Assembly (NCBI RefSeq): GCF_017310645.1
Contig: NZ_JAFLRH010000005.1
Span: 1 to 49,003, forward strand
Origin: Paradesulfitobacterium ferrireducens
Lineage (GTDB): Bacteria; Bacillota; Desulfitobacteriia; Desulfitobacteriales; Desulfitobacteriaceae
Length of the DNA: 49,003 nucleotides
Direction: 5' to 3'
Below are positions 35,175 through 43,540 of the stretch, one piece after another. Position numbers and translations under genes: made by a program. Every line of letters starts with the position of its first letter. Positions within the stretch are counted from its first letter, which is position 1. Below the pieces are notes generated by a model that saw only the letters and a program-made list of their open reading frames with translations, was not told the origin of the DNA and searched no databases.

Positions 35175-36617
35175 CTAAACGGGTACAAATGTCCCTTGCA
35201 ATTCCACGCTCAGCGGACGATGTCGTGCTAAATACATTTGCATGGCATCGATACTTTTGAGTGCAATATTTTGACGGTTTGTTCCGTATTTGAGAGGAAC
35301 CCCTTGCTCTGTAACAAAAGTTGCTTTGTAGATCCGATCTAACTTTACTTCATCTTGGCCTATGAACAATTTTTGGATGCGTTTCCCGTTAGGGTTTTCA
35401 ATACGAATGTAGGCAGTAAGGCCGAGACAACGTTTAACGTATCCTCCCATTTGTTGGAATGGGTCAGGAGAAAACGTACGTTCAAGGTTTTCCTCCAGCA
35501 TACAAACGATTTCTTCACCAGTAAGGCTGACAACGGATACAGGAGGATTCATGGGAATAATGTTGTAGAGGTCATTTAAAGAAATCGGTCCAGGTATAAT
35601 CGGTGTACCGTAACGCCAGCCATTGGAAAACGCAATTTGGGCTCCGGTAGTTTCAAGAAGGCTTTGCAAAAGAAAATTATCCATCGTTGACTCAAGTGAC
35701 GTCCCACGATGAAGTGGACTGGATGTTGCTCCGACAACCTGGGAAAGTTCTTCCTGAAAAGGTTTTAGTGCTGTTTCAACCATTTTAGCCATGACTGGAT
35801 CGGGTTGAATTTCCGGAGTAACTTCATGCAACTGATGACGGAAATTTACGATTTTCTGACCGTCTACTTTAATCTCTAGAGTAGTAAGGAAAGAACCATG
35901 ATATCCTGATTGAACAATAATCGTGCTGCCCTGCAGCACCGGTTGATATAGACGGTTATGAGTATGGCCGCTCAGGCAAATGTTTATCCCTTGAACCTCC
36001 GATACCAGTTTGACGTCCTGCGGGAACCCAAGATGGGAAAGAAGTACAACCAAGTCTACGTGTTCATGTGAGCGTAGATGTTCCACAAGCCCAGGTAATT
36101 GATCTCTTCCATTGGTAAATGTTAGTCCTTTACTATAGGAGGCCGGCATTGTTTTATCCACAATATTTGACGCAAGCCCTATGATACCTATTTTTAATCC
36201 ATTAATATTCTTTACAATGTACGGTTGCAAGAAATATTGCCCATTTTCTTGATGATAAATATTGGCTGCCAATAAGGGGTAATTAAGTTCTGCCGCCCTT
36301 TCTTTTAACACTTCGGGGCTGTAGGCAAACTCCCAATGTACGGTCATAGCATCCAACCCTAAATTATTCAACAACGGAACTAAGATTTCTCCCTTGGTTT
36401 GAACAACGGGATAAGTCCCGTGAAAAGTGTCGCCATTATCACAAAAAAGGACATTGGGATTTTCTGCCCGAATCTGCTTGACCAGAGCAGCAAGCCTGGC
36501 ATACCCTCCTGCCAGCCGAAAAATGGCTTGTCTTCCCTGCCAAAAAAGTTCCTGATGTAAATCCAAGTAGCCGTGTACGTCATTAATTTGTATAATAGTC
36601 AGTCTTCTGTTGCCCAT
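35175..36617 (-). CDS. 5'-nucleotidase/SoxB family metallophosphoesterase, no signal peptide
   Basis: A 480-residue two-domain protein. The N-terminal metallophosphatase domain has LTIIQINDVHGYLD (metal ligands D and H), LFCDNGDTFHG, LLSHLGFPQDV and LSGHTHNRLYQP. The C-terminal nucleotidase domain runs from about residue 300 (FLLQSLLETTGAQIAFSNGWRYG). Where 5'-nucleotidases have GNHEFD, this reads VHWEFAYS, as I recall for SoxB thiosulfohydrolases. There is no N-terminal signal peptide, so it should be cytoplasmic, unlike most of the family. The substrate is uncertain: a nucleotide or another phosphate/sulfate ester. Confidence 0.82.
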   Translation of the reverse strand: MGNRRLTIIQINDVHGYLDLHQELFWQGRQAIFRLAGGYARLAALVKQIRAENPNVLFCDNGDTFHGTYPVVQTKGEILVPLLNNLGLDAMTVHWEFAYSPEVLKERAAELNYPLLAANIYHQENGQYFLQPYIVKNINGLKIGIIGLASNIVDKTMPASYSKGLTFTNGRDQLPGLVEHLRSHEHVDLVVLLSHLGFPQDVKLVSEVQGINICLSGHTHNRLYQPVLQGSTIIVQSGYHGSFLTTLEIKVDGQKIVNFRHQLHEVTPEIQPDPVMAKMVETALKPFQEELSQVVGATSSPLHRGTSLESTMDNFLLQSLLETTGAQIAFSNGWRYGTPIIPGPISLNDLYNIIPMNPPVSVVSLTGEEIVCMLEENLERTFSPDPFQQMGGYVKRCLGLTAYIRIENPNGKRIQKLFIGQDEVKLDRIYKATFVTEQGVPLKYGTNRQNIALKSIDAMQMYLARHRPLSVELQGTFVPV

Positions 36618-36774
36618 TAACTCTTACTCCTTTTAATTCAATTGTTTTAAGTATGTACAGAAGAAATGTCTAAGATTCCGCATCGGCTAATTAAGAATTG
36701 ATGGCTCGATCCATGATTTGTCCAGGTTATTATTTTTAATGGGTAGACAATTGGCGCACACTGGCTTAAAATTA

Positions 36775-36806
36775 TTGTAAACATATCTTAATATGGAGGT
36801 TTACAA
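36775..36806 (+). promoter_or_regulatory. BirA operator upstream of bioB
   Basis: TTGTAAAC (36775-36782) and GTTTACAA (36799-36806) are perfect inverted arms 16 bases apart, the form of the biotin repressor BirA site in Firmicutes. It implies repression of bioB when biotin is plentiful. Confidence 0.85.
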
Positions 36807-36929
36807 TGAGGTGATAAACATATGTTAATGCATAATTAACAGTAGACTTTGTAACGGTCATTCATCCATTTGGCAATGCAATTTCCAGATGTTATAAAAA
36901 ATGTTTTGAAAGGGAGCAGCAAGATAAGT

Positions 36930-37907
36930 ATGAGTAATGTTGATTTAATTAACCGTTTAGAGGAAAAGGTATTGGCCGGTCAGGATATTACCCGGGAAGA
37001 GGCTCGAAAGTTGGAAGAATTAACAGGGTCTGACCTGTATCATTTGTTTGCTGCCGCCAGCAGGATTCGTGATATACGGGCTGGCAAAAAGGTGGATCTT
37101 TGTTCTATTATCAACGCCAAGTCCGGTCGGTGTTCAGAAAACTGTAAATTTTGCGCCCAGTCTGCGCATCATCAGACTGGAGTGGACGTTTATGATTTGT
37201 TGGATGGGGAGACAATTATAGAACGAGCACTTCAGATGGAAGCGGAAGGAGCTGGGCGGTTCTCCCTGGTGACCAGTGGCCGGGGGATAAGTGAAGGCGA
37301 TTTTGTTAAGGTCTTAAGCATTTACCGGCGTTTGGCCCGAGAAACCAACCTGAAGCTTTGTGCATCCCTGGGGATAATCACTGAAAACATGGCTCGAAGC
37401 TTAAGGGAAGCCGGTGTAAGCATGTACCATCATAACGTGGAAACATCGGAAAGCTACTTTCCACAAATATGTACTACGCACAGTTATCAAGACCGCATCA
37501 ACACCATAAAAGCTTGTCAGGCTGCGGATTTGGATGTTTGCAGCGGCGGGATTATTTCGATGGGTGAAACCATGGGCCAGCGTTTGGAGATGGCCTTTAC
37601 TTTAAGGGAATTAGAAGTGCAGTCTATACCCATAAATATTCTCAATCCCATCGCAGGTACTGCCCTGGAAACACAACCGGTGTTGCCTCCCTTAGAAATA
37701 TTACAAACTATAGCAATTTACCGTTTTATTTTACCACAAGCAATGTTGCGGTTCGCAGGTGGTCGCGAAAATGCCCTGCGAAATTTGCAGTCTATGGGTT
37801 ATTTAGCAGGAATCAATGCTACATTGGTGGGTAGTTATTTAACCACATCCGGTCGTACTGTGGCGGAAGATATTCAAATGATACTGGATATGGGGTTAGT
37901 AGTATAG
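36930..37907 (+). CDS. bioB: biotin synthase BioB
   Basis: A radical SAM enzyme inserting sulfur into dethiobiotin. The CX3CX2C motif is in KSGRCSENCKFCAQSAHH near residue 60; YHHNVETSESYFPQICTTHSY, GGIISMGET and NILNPIAGTALE are BioB blocks, and LRFAGGREN near the end is conserved. The 325-residue form starting at ATG 36930, behind AGGGAG, fits the family better than the longer frame from 36870. It stands alone; a lone bioB with BirA site suggests dethiobiotin uptake or bio genes elsewhere. Confidence 0.95.
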   Translation: MSNVDLINRLEEKVLAGQDITREEARKLEELTGSDLYHLFAAASRIRDIRAGKKVDLCSIINAKSGRCSENCKFCAQSAHHQTGVDVYDLLDGETIIERALQMEAEGAGRFSLVTSGRGISEGDFVKVLSIYRRLARETNLKLCASLGIITENMARSLREAGVSMYHHNVETSESYFPQICTTHSYQDRINTIKACQAADLDVCSGGIISMGETMGQRLEMAFTLRELEVQSIPINILNPIAGTALETQPVLPPLEILQTIAIYRFILPQAMLRFAGGRENALRNLQSMGYLAGINATLVGSYLTTSGRTVAEDIQMILDMGLVV

Positions 37908-37931
37908 TAATCAGGAAAAAGTGAGCTGCAA

Positions 37932-37976
37932 CCGTTAAACCCGGAGGAATCCTGACGGGCTTCGCACTTAACGCGG
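37932..37976 (+). terminator. possible terminator after bioB
   Basis: CCGTTAA (37932) and TTAACGCGG (37968) pair with a bulge around an inner CCCG/CGGG stem. The T-rich tail is 10 bases farther, so the call is tentative. Confidence 0.35.
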
Positions 37977-38058
37977 AGTCCCTTCATTTTTAAAGTGGAA
38001 TAATTTATCAAATTTTCTGACCGCTGATTAACTGCTCATCTTGACTTTTCTTTTACAT

Positions 38059-38091
38059 CTTTAAAGAATCTTTAAAATTGAATGTTATAGT
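38059..38091 (+). promoter_or_regulatory. redox operon promoter with 11-bp direct repeats
   Basis: CTTTAAAGAAT (38059) is followed at once by CTTTAAAATTG (38070): two direct repeats with an 11-base period, the usual spacing for OmpR/PhoB-type regulators. They cover the -35 position of a -10 box TATAGT (38086). The operon encodes such a regulator (40210), so autoregulation is likely. Confidence 0.55.
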
Positions 38092-38123
38092 CTAAAGGAT
38101 ACGACTACAAAGGAGGGAAAAAG

Positions 38124-38810
38124 ATGCAAGATGCCCTACAGGTTGGTCCTTTTCTGCTCAAGACGCAATGGTTGGTTATTATTCTTTCCGCTTTAGTGGG
38201 TTATTTTGTTATAAAATATCGTTTGAAGACAGCTGGATATCCAGATCAACGGATGATCGAGACGATCGAAAACAGCTTACTTATCGCCTTTATGGTATGG
38301 AAATTTAGCTTGATTCTTTTTGATCCGGTAAGTGTTGTTATCAATCCTTTGACTTTACTCTATTTCTCGGGTGGCGAGCGTGGGATCTGGTTGGCCGCGG
38401 TAGCTGCAATCTTTTATTTTTACCGTCGTGCGCAAAAGGACCAAGTTTCAGTTTGGGTTTATGGGGATTTATTAGCTGCAGGTTTTTTGGCTGCCACCGT
38501 AGTGTACTATATGATTGACTTGGTTTGGGATAAACAAATGGTTTGGGTTGATGGGAGTAAAATTATCATCGCCTTGCTTATTCTCCTGCTGATTTTTCGG
38601 AGAAGCAAAGAAATCGGCAAGCCGTCTGTCTTGAATCTAGTTTTATTGTGGTTTAGCTTGGGTCAAGTGTTTATTTTGTTTTTGAACCCGCTCAAACAGA
38701 ATGATTGGTGGGGGTTTTCCCAAGAGCAAATTCTCTATTTAAGCCTGGCCGCACTTTGTCTTGGAATAGATTGGGTTGCGGGGAAAAAAAGACTGAACAA
38801 AAATGCATAG
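38124..38810 (+). CDS. polytopic membrane protein, Lgt-like
   Basis: A 228-residue protein with about six transmembrane helices. The start, VGPFLLKTQWLVIILSALVGYFVI, resembles the first helix of prolipoprotein diacylglyceryl transferase (Lgt), but catalytic Lgt motifs such as the HGGL and Arg-rich loops are not evident. It is the first gene of the ccdA-resA operon, behind AAAGGAGGG, and its stop lies 12 bp before the ccdA start. A role in membrane redox or cytochrome assembly is inferred only from position. Confidence 0.6.
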   Translation: MQDALQVGPFLLKTQWLVIILSALVGYFVIKYRLKTAGYPDQRMIETIENSLLIAFMVWKFSLILFDPVSVVINPLTLLYFSGGERGIWLAAVAAIFYFYRRAQKDQVSVWVYGDLLAAGFLAATVVYYMIDLVWDKQMVWVDGSKIIIALLILLLIFRRSKEIGKPSVLNLVLLWFSLGQVFILFLNPLKQNDWWGFSQEQILYLSLAALCLGIDWVAGKKRLNKNA

Positions 38811-38821
38811 GGGGAAGTTCG

Positions 38822-39538
38822 GTGGAGAATGTTTCAGTTCTATTTGCCTTTACGGCAGGGATGTTATCGTTTTTGTCGCCGTGTGTATTTCCCTTAATTC
38901 CGGCTTATGTTGCCAATCTTACCGGTTCAACGCTTGGAAACAATAGGGTGGAGGTTTCCAAACGATTGTTGCTGGCTCGTTCTCTCAGTTTTATTATGGG
39001 TTTTAGTTTAATCTTTGTGCTGATGGGGGCATCGGCCAGCGTACTGGGACAGATTTTCACCCATAACCGGGATATTGTCCAAAAAATAAGCGGGCTTTTG
39101 ATCATTGTCTTTGGTTTGCAGATGGCTGGAATCCTAAAACTGCGTTTTCTTATGATGGAAAAACGTTGGGAAGCTAAACTAACAGGGGAAAAGAATATTT
39201 GGCGATCCCTCCTTCTGGGCATGTCCTTTGGGGCCGGCTGGACACCTTGTGTCGGTTTGGCACTGTCTTCAATTCTCCTGCTGGCCGGATCTGCAAATAC
39301 GGTTTATAGTGGGATACTTATGCTTTTCGTTTATTCATTGGGTTTAGGCATCCCGTTTCTGGCAATTTCCCTGATTATTACGTATTCTTTGCGCGTTGTG
39401 AGGAAAATTAATCGAAGTTTGGGCATGCTCTCCTTAATCAACGGCTGGATTCTCATTGGCATGGGCTTATTGTTGTACACAGGCCAGTTGCAGAAGCTAA
39501 GCGCTTGGCTAGCCGGTTTTACCTATTTTACGTATTAG
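38822..39538 (+). CDS. ccdA: CcdA/DsbD-type thiol:disulfide transmembrane protein
   Basis: A six-helix membrane protein that carries electrons from cytoplasmic thioredoxin across the membrane. The key Cys are in FLSPCVFPLIPAYVANLTG (helix 1) and FGAGWTPCVGLALSSIL (helix 4), as in CcdA. At 238 residues it is full length. GTG 38822, behind AGGGGGAAG, is chosen over an earlier start inside the upstream gene. The ResA-like thioredoxin directly downstream is its natural outer partner. Confidence 0.92.
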   Translation: MENVSVLFAFTAGMLSFLSPCVFPLIPAYVANLTGSTLGNNRVEVSKRLLLARSLSFIMGFSLIFVLMGASASVLGQIFTHNRDIVQKISGLLIIVFGLQMAGILKLRFLMMEKRWEAKLTGEKNIWRSLLLGMSFGAGWTPCVGLALSSILLLAGSANTVYSGILMLFVYSLGLGIPFLAISLIITYSLRVVRKINRSLGMLSLINGWILIGMGLLLYTGQLQKLSAWLAGFTYFTY

Positions 39539-39554
39539 AAGGGAAGATTTAGCA

Positions 39555-40133
39555 GTGAAAAAATATTTAGCGGTTGTTGCTTTAATCGGACTGGTGATTT
39601 GGGGGTTGTATGATGTGGGGGGGAGCAAGAGTAAGAGCCCTGATGCGACGCCCAATTCAGCCGGAGTGTCAACGAATACGGATCAAGGGCAGCAGGCGAC
39701 GGTCGGTCTGGAAAAAGGGAATCTGGCGCCGGATTTTGAACTGCGCACTGTAGACGGGAAGGCAATGAAGCTTTCCAGCCTCAGAGGGAAAAAGGTGATT
39801 GTCAACTTCTGGGCAACCTGGTGTCCGCCCTGTCGCCTGGAGATGCCGGAAATGGAAAAGTTTTATACCAAAAATAAAAACGAGGGGATTGAAATCCTGG
39901 CCGTCAACCTGACCAAAGCGGAAAAGAGCCGGGCGGATGTTCCGGCGTTTATAGAAGCGTATGGTATTACTTTCCCTGTACTTCTGGACGAAAACAGCGA
40001 TGTAGCCCGGCTTTACAAAGTATCGTCTATTCCTGCCAGTTTCATTATTGATACTCAGGGTGTGATTCGAGAGAAAATCGTGGGACCCATGACCTACGAT
40101 TCGATGGAAAAGATGGTGGGCAGCATAAAATAA
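39555..40133 (+). CDS. TlpA/ResA-like membrane-anchored thioredoxin
   Basis: A 192-residue extracytoplasmic thioredoxin. An N-terminal anchor (about 4-20) and a Ser/Asn-rich linker lead to the fold, with active site FWATWCPPCRLEMPEM and the cis-Pro region SSIPASFIIDTQG. It resembles ResA, which reduces apocytochrome c or other outer disulfides, with electrons from CcdA 16 bp upstream. A GerMN-containing thioredoxin-like protein lies later in the same operon. Confidence 0.9.
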   Translation: MKKYLAVVALIGLVIWGLYDVGGSKSKSPDATPNSAGVSTNTDQGQQATVGLEKGNLAPDFELRTVDGKAMKLSSLRGKKVIVNFWATWCPPCRLEMPEMEKFYTKNKNEGIEILAVNLTKAEKSRADVPAFIEAYGITFPVLLDENSDVARLYKVSSIPASFIIDTQGVIREKIVGPMTYDSMEKMVGSIK

Positions 40134-40209
40134 GGCTACTGTTTAACGGGGTAACGGAGCTCGGATGGAATGGGTCGGCGTTTATCACAGAGCGGATGGA
40201 GGTATGTTC

Positions 40210-40899
40210 ATGAACACTAAGGGGAAGTCTGTTTTAATTGTCGAAGACGATGCTAAAATCCGCCAGCTTGTTAAGGTGTATCTGGAAAGGGAAGGGTACG
40301 AGGCCTTGGAAGCGGAAGACGGGGAAGACGCTTTAGAAAAGTTTAAACAATTTGACCCCTGTTTGGTGATTTTGGATTTAATGCTGCCCGGAGTGAGCGG
40401 TGAAGAAGTCTGTACAACGATCCGGACGGATTTGAAAAGCAATGTGCCGATCATTATGCTGACAGCCAAAGTAGAAGAGACTGAACGTATTCAGGGATTA
40501 AGAATGGGTGCGGATGATTATGTCACCAAACCGTTCAGCCCTCAGGAATTGGTCACCAGAGTCGAGGCCGTCTTGCGGCGGACTGCTCAGCGCTGCAGCA
40601 AAATAACCTACCGGGGACTCACTCTGAAACCGTTAAGGGGGGAAATTCATTACAAGGGAGAATCTATTGTTTTGACGCACCATGAATATCGTTTGCTGTA
40701 TTTTCTCATGAGGCATCCCAACCAGATCTTGACCAGGGAACAGATTGTAGAAGAACTTTATCCGAATCAGGAAAAAATTGTTACGGAAAGAACGGTTGAC
40801 GTGCATATCGGCAAACTGAGGGAAAAGCTTAAATATGACGGTGAGAGTGAAATTATTGAAACGGTCAGGGGAATGGGGTATCGCTTTGTCGCCTTCTAA
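40210..40899 (+). CDS. OmpR family response regulator
   Basis: A 229-residue two-component regulator. The receiver domain shows EDD (acidic pocket), the phosphoacceptor Asp in LVILDLMLPG, the Thr of MLTAK and the Lys of VTKPFSPQEL. The winged-helix output follows (VLTHHEYRLLYFLMRHPNQILTREQIVEELY, RTVDVHIGKLREKL, VRGMGYRF). ATG 40210 lies 7 bases after GGAGGT and is preferred over ATG 40204. The sensor kinase overlaps its end. It likely binds the 11-bp-period repeats at 38059. Confidence 0.92.
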   Translation: MNTKGKSVLIVEDDAKIRQLVKVYLEREGYEALEAEDGEDALEKFKQFDPCLVILDLMLPGVSGEEVCTTIRTDLKSNVPIIMLTAKVEETERIQGLRMGADDYVTKPFSPQELVTRVEAVLRRTAQRCSKITYRGLTLKPLRGEIHYKGESIVLTHHEYRLLYFLMRHPNQILTREQIVEELYPNQEKIVTERTVDVHIGKLREKLKYDGESEIIETVRGMGYRFVAF

Positions 40900-41980
40900 A
40901 AACTGGTTTTTTTGGCGAAGAAGTATTTTGGCAAAATTAATTCTGATTAATCTACTGATTATTGCGATTGTGATTTGGCTGGCAGGTGTTTCCGTCAAAG
41001 ATTTCGCCTGTTTGCTTGCCAAGCAATATCAGGTTATTGGCGGAGCATCGAGCAATTTGTTTGACCGGACCATGCAATTTTATCTAATACGAGCAAGTAT
41101 TCTGGCGGTGAGCGTGGCCGGTATTCTTTACTATTTCCTGGTAAGGAAGCTGATCTTGCCGTTGCAGCACTTGGGAACTTCGGCTCAAAAGATGGCCAGA
41201 GGGGAGTTTCAGCCTTGCCGGGAAATTTCGTCCGAAGATGAAATTGGCCGCCTTATCTCTGACTTTAATCATCTATCCTCCAAGTTACAGCAAACAGAGG
41301 AACTCCGGAAAAAAATGGTGAGCGACATAGCTCATGAACTACGGACGCCTCTCACGAATCTTACAGGCTATCTGGAAGCTTTAAGCACCGGCGTCATTCA
41401 GGGAAATCTGGGGCTTTACCGCTCATTGCATGAGGAAGCGCTGCATTTGACTGGCTTGGTGGAGGAACTTCATCAATTAAATATTTGGGAATCGAAAAGG
41501 CTGGGACAGAACGAGCTGCAGAAAATTTCCGTGGAGAATGTTCTTGAATCAACCCTTAAAAGTTTTGAATTGGAAATGAGAAACAGGGACATCAAAGCAG
41601 AGGCTAATATTCAGGCTGCAGATGTTTTAGGAAACAAAGAGGGCCTCAAACAGGTCATCACCAACCTGCTGAAAAATGTCCTGAAATATGACCGGGGTGG
41701 CTGGGTGAAAATTGAGGGAAAAACGGAGGACCGTGTCTATAAAGTCGTGGTGACTAATTTGGGGCAACCCATTCCTGATGACAAAGCGGACCTAGTGTTT
41801 GAGCGTTTTTACCGTCTGGATTCCTCCCGCAACCGCAAGACCGGAGGAGCGGGTCTCGGATTGGCTATTGTCAAAGAAATTATTGACCAACACCGTGGGG
41901 AGGTCGGTTTAATTTCCCGGGAAGATGAACATTCCTTTTGGTTTACAGTTCCTTTAGCAGATGTAGGAGAGGAGAAATAG
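40886..41980 (+). CDS. sensor histidine kinase
   Basis: A 364-residue membrane kinase. Two transmembrane segments (about 14-35 and 70-92) enclose a short outer loop of ~35 residues containing one Cys, too small for a ligand domain. HAMP, HisKA (MVSDIAHELRTPLTNLTGYLEAL) and HATPase (NLLKNVLKYDRGG, GGAGLGLAIVKEII) follow. It overlaps the regulator gene by 14 bp; TTG 40886 is the best start. Given the operon it may sense envelope thiol or redox state, perhaps through the membrane proteins encoded upstream; this is inference. Confidence 0.88.
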   Translation: MSPSKNWFFWRRSILAKLILINLLIIAIVIWLAGVSVKDFACLLAKQYQVIGGASSNLFDRTMQFYLIRASILAVSVAGILYYFLVRKLILPLQHLGTSAQKMARGEFQPCREISSEDEIGRLISDFNHLSSKLQQTEELRKKMVSDIAHELRTPLTNLTGYLEALSTGVIQGNLGLYRSLHEEALHLTGLVEELHQLNIWESKRLGQNELQKISVENVLESTLKSFELEMRNRDIKAEANIQAADVLGNKEGLKQVITNLLKNVLKYDRGGWVKIEGKTEDRVYKVVVTNLGQPIPDDKADLVFERFYRLDSSRNRKTGGAGLGLAIVKEIIDQHRGEVGLISREDEHSFWFTVPLADVGEEK

Positions 41981-41982
41981 AC

Positions 41983-42630
41983 ATGAATCATTCCTTAATT
42001 AAGAAAATTGTCCTTTTTACGCTAAGTGCTTGTCCAATGGGAAGGTCAATGGGAACAGTATTGAAAGAAGTAGCTGCTTTATTTCCTGAATTGAATTTTG
42101 AAACGGTGTATGTAGAAATTCAGGTGGAAGAAGCCAATTATTACCGGATTAAAACAAATCCTACGACGCTTTTCGTCGATGAAAATGGCAGAGAGCAATA
42201 TCGTCTGGAAGGTTTTCATGAAACAAACATTGTTAAAAATACCATAGAAAAGATTAAGCAAAAGAAGATTGAATTGGTACCGGAATTGGCGGAAAACAAA
42301 GAGACTGTCGAGAAGTATGTCCTTTACCTTTTAAAAGACGGTAAATTTTCGCCAGTGGAAGTAGCCTATCGTAACCGGACCTCGATCAAAGCACCCCGCA
42401 TCACTGCCATTACTTTACTTGTCCAAGCTTCTAAAGAAGGTTACAGTAACCCATTTCCCCCGGGAACAACATTGGAATTGGTTCAATTTCGCGATACGAC
42501 TGGAATCATTACGCTCAAGCTGACAACAGATGTGGATCAAGCCACGTTGGAAACGATGAAAGAGGCTTTACAGCAAACACTCTCCCAGTATGGTATTAAG
42601 CAAGTGGAGCTCGTTTTACAAAAACAATAA
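41983..42630 (+). CDS. thioredoxin-like protein with GerMN-like C-terminal domain
   Basis: A 215-residue protein with no signal peptide. The N-terminal ~90 residues look like a thioredoxin fold (IVLFTLSACPMGRSMGTVLKEVA; NPTTLFVDENGREQYRLEG), but the CXXC is reduced to a single Cys in SACPMG. The C-terminal ~90 residues resemble a GerMN domain (KAPRITAITLLVQASKEG, then NPFPPGTTLELVQFRDTTGIITLKL). It starts at ATG 41983, 3 bp after the kinase, behind AGGAGAGGAG. I know no characterised homologue with this pairing; a redox or stress adaptor is possible. Confidence 0.6.
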   Translation: MNHSLIKKIVLFTLSACPMGRSMGTVLKEVAALFPELNFETVYVEIQVEEANYYRIKTNPTTLFVDENGREQYRLEGFHETNIVKNTIEKIKQKKIELVPELAENKETVEKYVLYLLKDGKFSPVEVAYRNRTSIKAPRITAITLLVQASKEGYSNPFPPGTTLELVQFRDTTGIITLKLTTDVDQATLETMKEALQQTLSQYGIKQVELVLQKQ

Positions 42631-42645
42631 GGGGAGTGGGTTCTG

Positions 42646-42894
42646 TTGCATACAGGTTTAAGTGTAATGATTTTCGCTTTTTCCCTCGTAGCCGGCTTTC
42701 TTGGAGCTTTACTCGGTTTGGGAGGAGGAATCATTATTATTCCTGCCCTGAAAGGATTATTTATACACTGTCATTACATTAATCGTCCTTTGTGTCCTTA
42801 TCATAAGCTTTACACTCGGCAAAGCTTTGTAGCTTTTAATGATAACTATGCTAACTTATCAACTCTGAAGTCTTGGCAGCAAGCCCGGGAATAA
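42646..42894 (+). pseudogene. TauE/SafE-type transporter, N-terminal remnant
   Basis: VMIFAFSLVAGFLGALLGLGGGIIIIPAL is the signature first helix and GGG loop of TauE/SafE sulfite/organosulfonate exporters. The remaining ~50 codons are unrelated and polar (YINRPLCPYHKLYTRQSF). A hydrophobic run in another frame (VITLIVLCVLIISFTLGKAL) may be the last helix of a lost membrane protein. The functional transporter (about 250-280 residues) is not here. Confidence 0.65.
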
Positions 42895-43004
42895 AATCAC
42901 CCAGGGTATACTGTATATTAATGCTTTTAATTTAAGGGGATGGTCCAGATGTAAAACTTAATATTCCAAACTGTAAATACTAGTTATAAGGAGGTTTGAA
43001 CAAG

Positions 43005-43382
43005 TTGGCTAATGTTCAATTGCTTGGAGACGACAATCCCGAAACCAAAGATATTTTTGCCAAACTAAAACAAAAATTTGGAGAGGTGCCACCACCTTTT
43101 CGGGCTATGGCTAACCACCCTGAATACCTAAAAATTGTCTTGCAAAAGATGGAGACGATAATGGGTTCGGATGCCTTAGATCAAATAACAAAACTAGTTA
43201 TAGCCTTTACTGTGTCCACTTTAAATAACTGTGAGTTCTGCATAAACTTATATGCGCAGCAACTTAAGGATACGGGCTTTACGGACAAACAGTTTGTTGA
43301 ACTACTGGCGATGATTGATTTTGTAGGGAGCATGAACCACTTTAACAATGGTTTGCTGATTAAGCCGAACATTGAGAGATGA
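43005..43382 (+). CDS. carboxymuconolactone decarboxylase/AhpD family protein
   Basis: A 125-residue helical AhpD-fold protein. The core is ITKLVIAFTVSTLNNCEFCINLYAQQLKDTGF, with a CXXC in place of the alkylhydroperoxidase AhpD active-site pair; the usual His three residues on is replaced. Peroxide reduction or another thiol reaction is possible. TTG 43005, 10 bases after AAGGAGG, is chosen; another TTG at 42996 is too close to that box. It stands alone before a clear terminator. Confidence 0.75.
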   Translation: MANVQLLGDDNPETKDIFAKLKQKFGEVPPPFRAMANHPEYLKIVLQKMETIMGSDALDQITKLVIAFTVSTLNNCEFCINLYAQQLKDTGFTDKQFVELLAMIDFVGSMNHFNNGLLIKPNIER

Positions 43383-43457
43383 ATTAGGTAGGTTTCAAGT
43401 ATAGCCGGAGCTTTGATCAAATAGCTTTACTTCCGCTGCTAACCACTAAACAGTTTA

Positions 43458-43484
43458 GGGGGGCGAATTGACTCGCCCCTTTTT
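43458..43484 (+). terminator. rho-independent terminator
   Basis: GGGGCGA (43460-43466) and TCGCCCC (43473-43479) form a perfect stem with a 6-nt loop, followed by TTTTT. Confidence 0.85.
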
Positions 43485-43540
43485 GATATACCCTGCCATA
43501 ATAAAAAATACACAGCCTACTTCAGAGAGGCGGAAACGCG

